From Balanoglossus misakiensis (taxonomy: Eukaryota > Hemichordata), in assembly GCA_040954595.2 (NCBI GenBank), contig CM082579.2, positions 13,020,001 to 13,084,000 on the forward strand: a stretch of DNA of 64,000 nucleotides. Direction: 5' to 3'. Under the pieces are notes generated by a model, which was given only the letters and a program-made list of their open reading frames with translations, did no database searches and was not told the DNA's origin. Shown here piece by piece: positions 60,025 to 64,000 of this stretch (its first letter is position 1; each line of letters starts with the position of its first letter). Both the position numbers and the translations under genes were made by a program.

Positions 60025-60904
60025 GAGCCCTTGACAAGTGGTTTTCCCCCTGCCAAGCACCCACCTTAGCAGGCTGCATTCAATATTACATGAGCAACAT
60101 GCGCAGCATTTCACCTTGTTCCTTTCACCCATATACCAAACAACTGTTCTCCAAACATATCTGCTCATCATCCACTACACACTGAGAGAGCACCAAGTGT
60201 CCTTGACGCTATTTTTTAGATATATCTCTCGTCACGCCAATCATATCCCCGACCCAGCACAATCCATAACTTTTTGTGTAGAGTATATCTACTGTTTGTG
60301 ATTATTTATGGTATCAGCAATTCGAATACGTTTCTTTCCTATGGCATTTTCGACAAGCATCAACGCCCTGGCAAAAGTAACGTTGTCGACTTACGCTGCG
60401 ACCGCGATCTACTGTCTATGCCGCAATTAACATCTAAACAAAGCAAACATTTTCGCATGGTTCATTTACAGCTTGCATTGCTTTTTTGGGCTCTATGTGT
60501 ATTTCTGTCGATCAGTATACTCGATGACCGGCGGGCTCAAGTTTAATCTAGGTATATTTTGGGCAGCAGAACCCCTCCCAAGTTTGGTAGGGAAATTGTA
60601 CCCGTCACTAGCTAGCCAAGTCGGCCGCGTGTTACGGCTGTGTTGCTATCGGCGAGTCCAATCACACGCGGTTGAAGGCACAGTCCTGAATCGAGCGTCG
60701 CAGCCGTCAGAGCGATCGTCATCTCGCTGTCCTCTACACTTACTATATGTACCGGTAGTTCACTGTAACAACAGTGCTCTTATTCAATATAGATCGTTTT
60801 CGTTTATCTGGCTAGCACAAATTGGCGATCTGTTTATTGGATTAGTTAAGGTGGTAAACTGTTGCGATTCGTGTGTGTAGTACATCGCAACTAGTCCATT
60901 ATAG
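60025..60904. other. no gene recognised
   Basis: Includes the short repeat GTGTCCTTGACGCTATTTTT near 60,199. An open frame of 135 codons (60,473-60,880) has mixed composition (VGRVLRLCCYRRVQSHAVEG) without a recognised motif; it could be an exon or chance. Confidence 0.3.
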
Positions 60905-61410
60905 TGTCATGTCTCCCAATTGTGGGTAGAACACGTTGTCGGGTGAGGGTGAAGGTGATGATGGTTGATGAAGAGACGGGAACACATGCGGAGTGTAGAT
61001 TTAAACGCCGATGACTTTATTTAGAAAGGCCAGCCGTGGACACACACAGGACAAGCCTGCAGTCCCGGCTGGACCAGCGGAACGACCGCACTCCTAGAAT
61101 TCTGGAACTGAACTACCCTCACTAAGATACAGCATCATTTTATAACACATCAATCTGCTTGCGTGGGGTCTGTACAAAACACTATTGTTCTTCGCCCAAG
61201 CTGATAACAAGACAAAGACATACTTTAACATTTACAATAATGATAGCCCAGGCTGAAGAATTATACAAAGACTCTACTTCACAGTTACAATTCCGACAAA
61301 GGGACAAATGAAACTTGGAATGCGGGCTTCTGCATGGATGTAACTACATTTCCAAGGTGTGAACTCGCCAGCATGGTGTGCTAAGTTTCTAACGCTGTAG
61401 GTGTGTGACA
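60905..61410 (-). mobile_element. solo LTR of a retrotransposon
   Basis: On the minus strand the 506-bp segment begins TGTCACACACC and ends GAGACATGACA, so TGTCA and TGACA are the inverted ends. It is flanked by a 4-bp direct repeat ATAG (60,901-60,904 and 61,411-61,414). In order it holds a TATA-like box (GTTATAAAATG, about 61,135-61,146) and AATAAA (about 61,017-61,022), about 120 bp apart, as expected for U3 promoter and R polyadenylation signal. No internal retrotransposon sequence adjoins it, so it is a solo LTR left by recombination. The 4-bp duplication and TGT...ACA ends suit Gypsy-type elements. Confidence 0.88.
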
Positions 61411-62564
61411 ATAGGGATTGAACATTTTGCCTTTAAAAACACGTGTGGACGGTGTAGGGTGGTTCTGAAACGGCTTAGATTTGAGAGGGCCTTGCAGGTC
61501 AGAGCTGATCCGATCGATTAAAAATGCTTACAAAGAAGAATAAATAACCAGCAATAAAGAGAAATGACAAGACTTTCAATTTTACGAATATTCTCGCGTA
61601 CTTGCTCCGAGTCTATAGCATTTGTCACATTTTCAGACAAGTGAGCGAAATTCACTTTTCTGCTATAAACCACCTTTGGAAATATTTATATTGGCTTTCG
61701 CTGTGAAGCCATTATATAGTGTCACTGTTTATACTTTAGGGCTGTTTTTCACTACACTGAATAATGTTGGAGCTCAGCGAGTGCCCTCGAGCGATATGTT
61801 TTTCAGTCTTAGAATATCCAAACGTAAACACACCAAGTTTCCTACCAGGTGTTTGTATTTTAATTTTCTGGGGTTGAACACCGGTCGTGCAACATAGGCC
61901 TATACTATAGCTGCAATGACTGTGTGTTGCAGTTCGTTTGACTTGTACATAGCCTTTCTCGGACTGTATTTTGCAAGACAAACATGTTAAACTCGGTTGT
62001 CAGCATTGACAATCCCATAAATAATTTGGCATTGACCAGTTCAGGCTCACGTTCCCGTCCGCAGTTCATTTTGAAGATTATTTTTTATAGTACAGTATTT
62101 TATTACATCCGGGGCATGCCCTTAACAGGGTTGACCTTTGGCCTTTCAAAAAAGCACTCTCCTCGAGCGCATCCCGCAGGCATAATTGAGGTCGTGATGA
62201 TGAGACTCGGGTGTCGGTGCATCGACCAGAAGTAATATTTATATTGATTTATTGTGTTCTCCACACGAGTCATATTGAGATGAATCAAGGAGTTGTGGTC
62301 CAAGCAATGATGAGACAGGTACAATGTACACTACAGTTTTCAGTTTGCAACACCCACATGTTGGTTAAGCCAGTTTCTTCTATGACTGCATTCAATCGAT
62401 TAAGTGGCCAAAAATGCTAATTTTACCCTCGTTTCTTTTATTCTGCTGAGCAGAATCCTTACATGTACACGTAATGAGCATGCATAGGCGACGCCACACC
62501 ACAACAAATATATATTATTGTGCAAAAATACGTAAAATGATTGTACGCAGTTTTATCGTTTTAA
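61411..62564. other. no gene recognised
   Basis: Mixed AT-rich sequence. Short frames at 61,622-61,897 and 61,984-62,235 show no family motif. I see no repeats here. Confidence 0.35.
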
Positions 62565-63004
62565 ACCCCGGTGCGGAAAGTACTGGGGTTCGGATTAACG
62601 TGTGTTTGTATAGTTGTTTATTTGGGAGTGGTCGTCGTGCATAATGACTGTGTAATTGATCTCATGTACACAGAAAATAATTGAACACTTTACACTTCCA
62701 CGCGATTGACAGCTGTTTGAATGGCGTGGTTATTGTTTCCCAGGGACACTTCTGAAAAGCACTGAAACCAGATTTCTCCCCAAATCATCGTTGTTTCAAA
62801 AGCTCGTGTACTTTTTCGTCGATAACTTTATGTTGTGTGTGTTTATAAAGCCAACTACTGTCGTTGTGTGGTGTAATTCTTTAAGCTTGGACCTGTTTGG
62901 ACCGATTTTCATAGAGCCAAGATCGTTGGTGTTGTCTGTTGTCAGTCAAACGGCATTAAGATTCGCCACTGATTTGGGGGGTCTTTTATACCCCGCACCG
63001 GGGT
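62565..63004. mobile_element. 440-bp MITE at a TTAA site
   Basis: Terminal inverted repeats ACCCCGGTGCGG and complement are directly flanked by TTAA (62,561-62,564 and 63,005-63,008). The interior is not palindromic. No transposase. The TTAA flanks suggest mobilisation by a piggyBac-type enzyme. Confidence 0.75.
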
Positions 63005-63158
63005 TTAAACAAAAACATTTTGTGTACGTACACACAACAATTAATTTTCACTTTCTATGACAGTCAAAATCACCGATGACAAACCATGATTTGGCGAGTA
63101 AACGCAATACAAAGAAAAACACTGTAACGTTAGGATTTTGATTTTGGGATATTGTTAT

Positions 63159-63324
63159 ATATAATTCCCCCGTATTTCGAACGAGTGTGCCTGCGTTGCG
63201 GACGAGTGATTCCCCGTATAGCGGCCGTATCCCTCCGAGCCGTAGGCGGGGAGGGATACAGCTATACGGGGAATCACGAGTTCGCGACGCAGGTACACGA
63301 GTGAGGAATACGGGGGAATTATAT
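63159..63324. mobile_element. 166-bp foldback MITE
   Basis: A near-complete palindrome: ATATAATTCCCCCGTATT, then ACGAG, CCTGCGT, TGATTCCCCGTATAGC and TATCCCTCC on the left are mirrored on the right. The loop is about 15 bases around 63,242. Its ends lie in TATA, so a TA target is likely. It is unusually CpG-rich for this window. Confidence 0.9.
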
Positions 63325-63644
63325 GTTTATCACATACATAGATCCGCTAATTTTGATTTTCAAATGAAACTCTTTCTGGTTGCGATAACATTTGGAACTA
63401 TATTGTGCAAAATTGAAGATCAATGTTATGCTTTCTCTCTCTGTCAGGTAAAGTAATACTCGCCCTGCGGGGGAGAATACTACTCGCAGTTGCACCGACC
63501 GTGTATATACTACCTACACAAAGCGATCGATGCCTATATTAACTATGACTAAATACTTAACAACTATCTTAAACGCTACATGTATATAGAAAGATGAGAC
63601 AGAACTATAAGTGAAAGCTTATAAGTTGCAAGGATATTACTTAC
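63325..63644. other. no gene recognised
   Basis: Short AT-rich spacer. It contains CTGCGGGGGAGAATACTACT and nothing further that I can interpret. Confidence 0.35.
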
Positions 63645-63746
63645 GTCTTGATATAGATCAGGTACAATTCGGTCTATCGGATCTCCAGCTCGTCGAAATG
63701 GCGTGCTTTCCCCAGGTCCGCCCACACTGCTGTTGGCCTCATCCAT
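63645..63746 (-). CDS. candidate first coding exon, minus strand
   Basis: On the minus strand GCACCAATGG gives a strong Kozak start at 63,746. The 34-codon frame (MDEANSSVGGPGESTPFRR through DRIVPDLYQD) ends at a consensus donor GTAAGT (63,644-63,639). Without splicing the frame runs 22 more codons and stops. It could be the first exon of a gene, or the start of a gag-like frame if the upstream sequence is a retrotransposon leader. No domain is recognised. The upstream 250 bp are GC-rich. Confidence 0.35.
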
Positions 63747-64000
63747 TGGTGCCGCTCCTGTCAGTCAGATCTCCGTGCTCCGCCTTCCACGGTCCTGGCT
63801 GGCTGTCGCCCTGGGCAACCGACTCCGGCTTCCAGTCATCCGGGGGTCCAAATGTAATTCCACTACACTCGTCCTACTTTTCTTTTTGGGAGATCCTCCC
63901 TGGGGCTATATGTCGGGTAATGGGAAGCCTGAAGCGGTGGGGTTCCCTGGAAACGTTCATCGGTCTGGTCCTGAAAATAAAAAGATCTTGGGTGGCCTGC
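63747..64000 (-). mobile_element. possible LTR/leader boundary at the window edge
   Basis: The minus strand reads GTGTAGTGGAATTACA, then TT, then TGGACCCCCGG. A terminus in ACA followed two bases later by TGG is the usual form of an LTR end next to a tRNA primer-binding site. About 100 bp of GC-rich leader then precede the ATG at 63,746. If so, the LTR lies at 63,853 and beyond, cut by the window edge. The alternative is an ordinary promoter and 5' exon; an acceptor-like TTTTTATTTTCAG at about 63,983-63,971 also fits a gene. Confidence 0.35.

Overview
The window is eukaryotic nuclear DNA, most likely from an invertebrate animal and probably a marine one. The sequence is AT-rich, has no long spliced gene with a recognisable product, contains intron signals (TACTAAC-like branch points, CAG acceptors, GTAAGC donors), and carries a metazoan mix of transposable elements: Tc1/mariner, piggyBac, a Rex1/CR1-type LINE, a Gypsy-type solo LTR and many foldback MITEs. 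The species cannot be named from the sequence. No bacterial operon, CRISPR array or rRNA is present. Almost everything described here is repeat or transposon biology; gene calls are few and weak.

Layout, 1-24 kb. A decayed Tc1/mariner copy (565-2083) is followed by a patchy 4 kb inverted repeat (about 3.6-7.7 kb), simple repeats (9.2-9.35 kb) and a minus-strand LINE (about 11.0-13.2 kb). The LINE is split by a 734-bp MITE at a TTAA site. Next come a 346-bp foldback MITE, also at TTAA (13.8-14.2 kb), a 650-bp tandem duplication of a G/C-tract-bearing repeat (17.9-19.2 kb), a 211-bp tandem duplication (19.4-19.9 kb) and several hairpin elements.

Layout, 24-50 kb. From 24.8 to 36 kb a module recurs that contains two short exon-like segments, here called A and B. 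Each has a branch point, acceptor and GTAAGC-type donor. There are two well-conserved copies and one diverged third copy. The module's long tail is built from old short degenerate repeats, and the same material forms a tandem array of four nearly identical 3.51-kb units at 36,323-50,377. Just beyond are a 50-bp minisatellite (11 copies) and 60-, 94- and 52-bp tandem repeats.

Layout, 53-64 kb. A 90-bp satellite occupies 53.2-59.7 kb. It is organised in a higher-order duplication, and a 1,498-bp piggyBac relic is inserted in one copy while the matching site in the other copy is still empty. A solo LTR with a 4-bp target duplication (60,905-61,410), a TTAA MITE (62,565-63,004) and a 166-bp foldback (63,159-63,324) follow. 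The minus strand at the right edge has features of an LTR/leader boundary or of a first coding exon.

The most informative signals are the repeated A/B exon-like cassettes whose core differs more than its flanks, the nearly identical 3.5-kb array, the filled/empty piggyBac site pair inside the satellite, and the run of four TTAA-targeted insertions.
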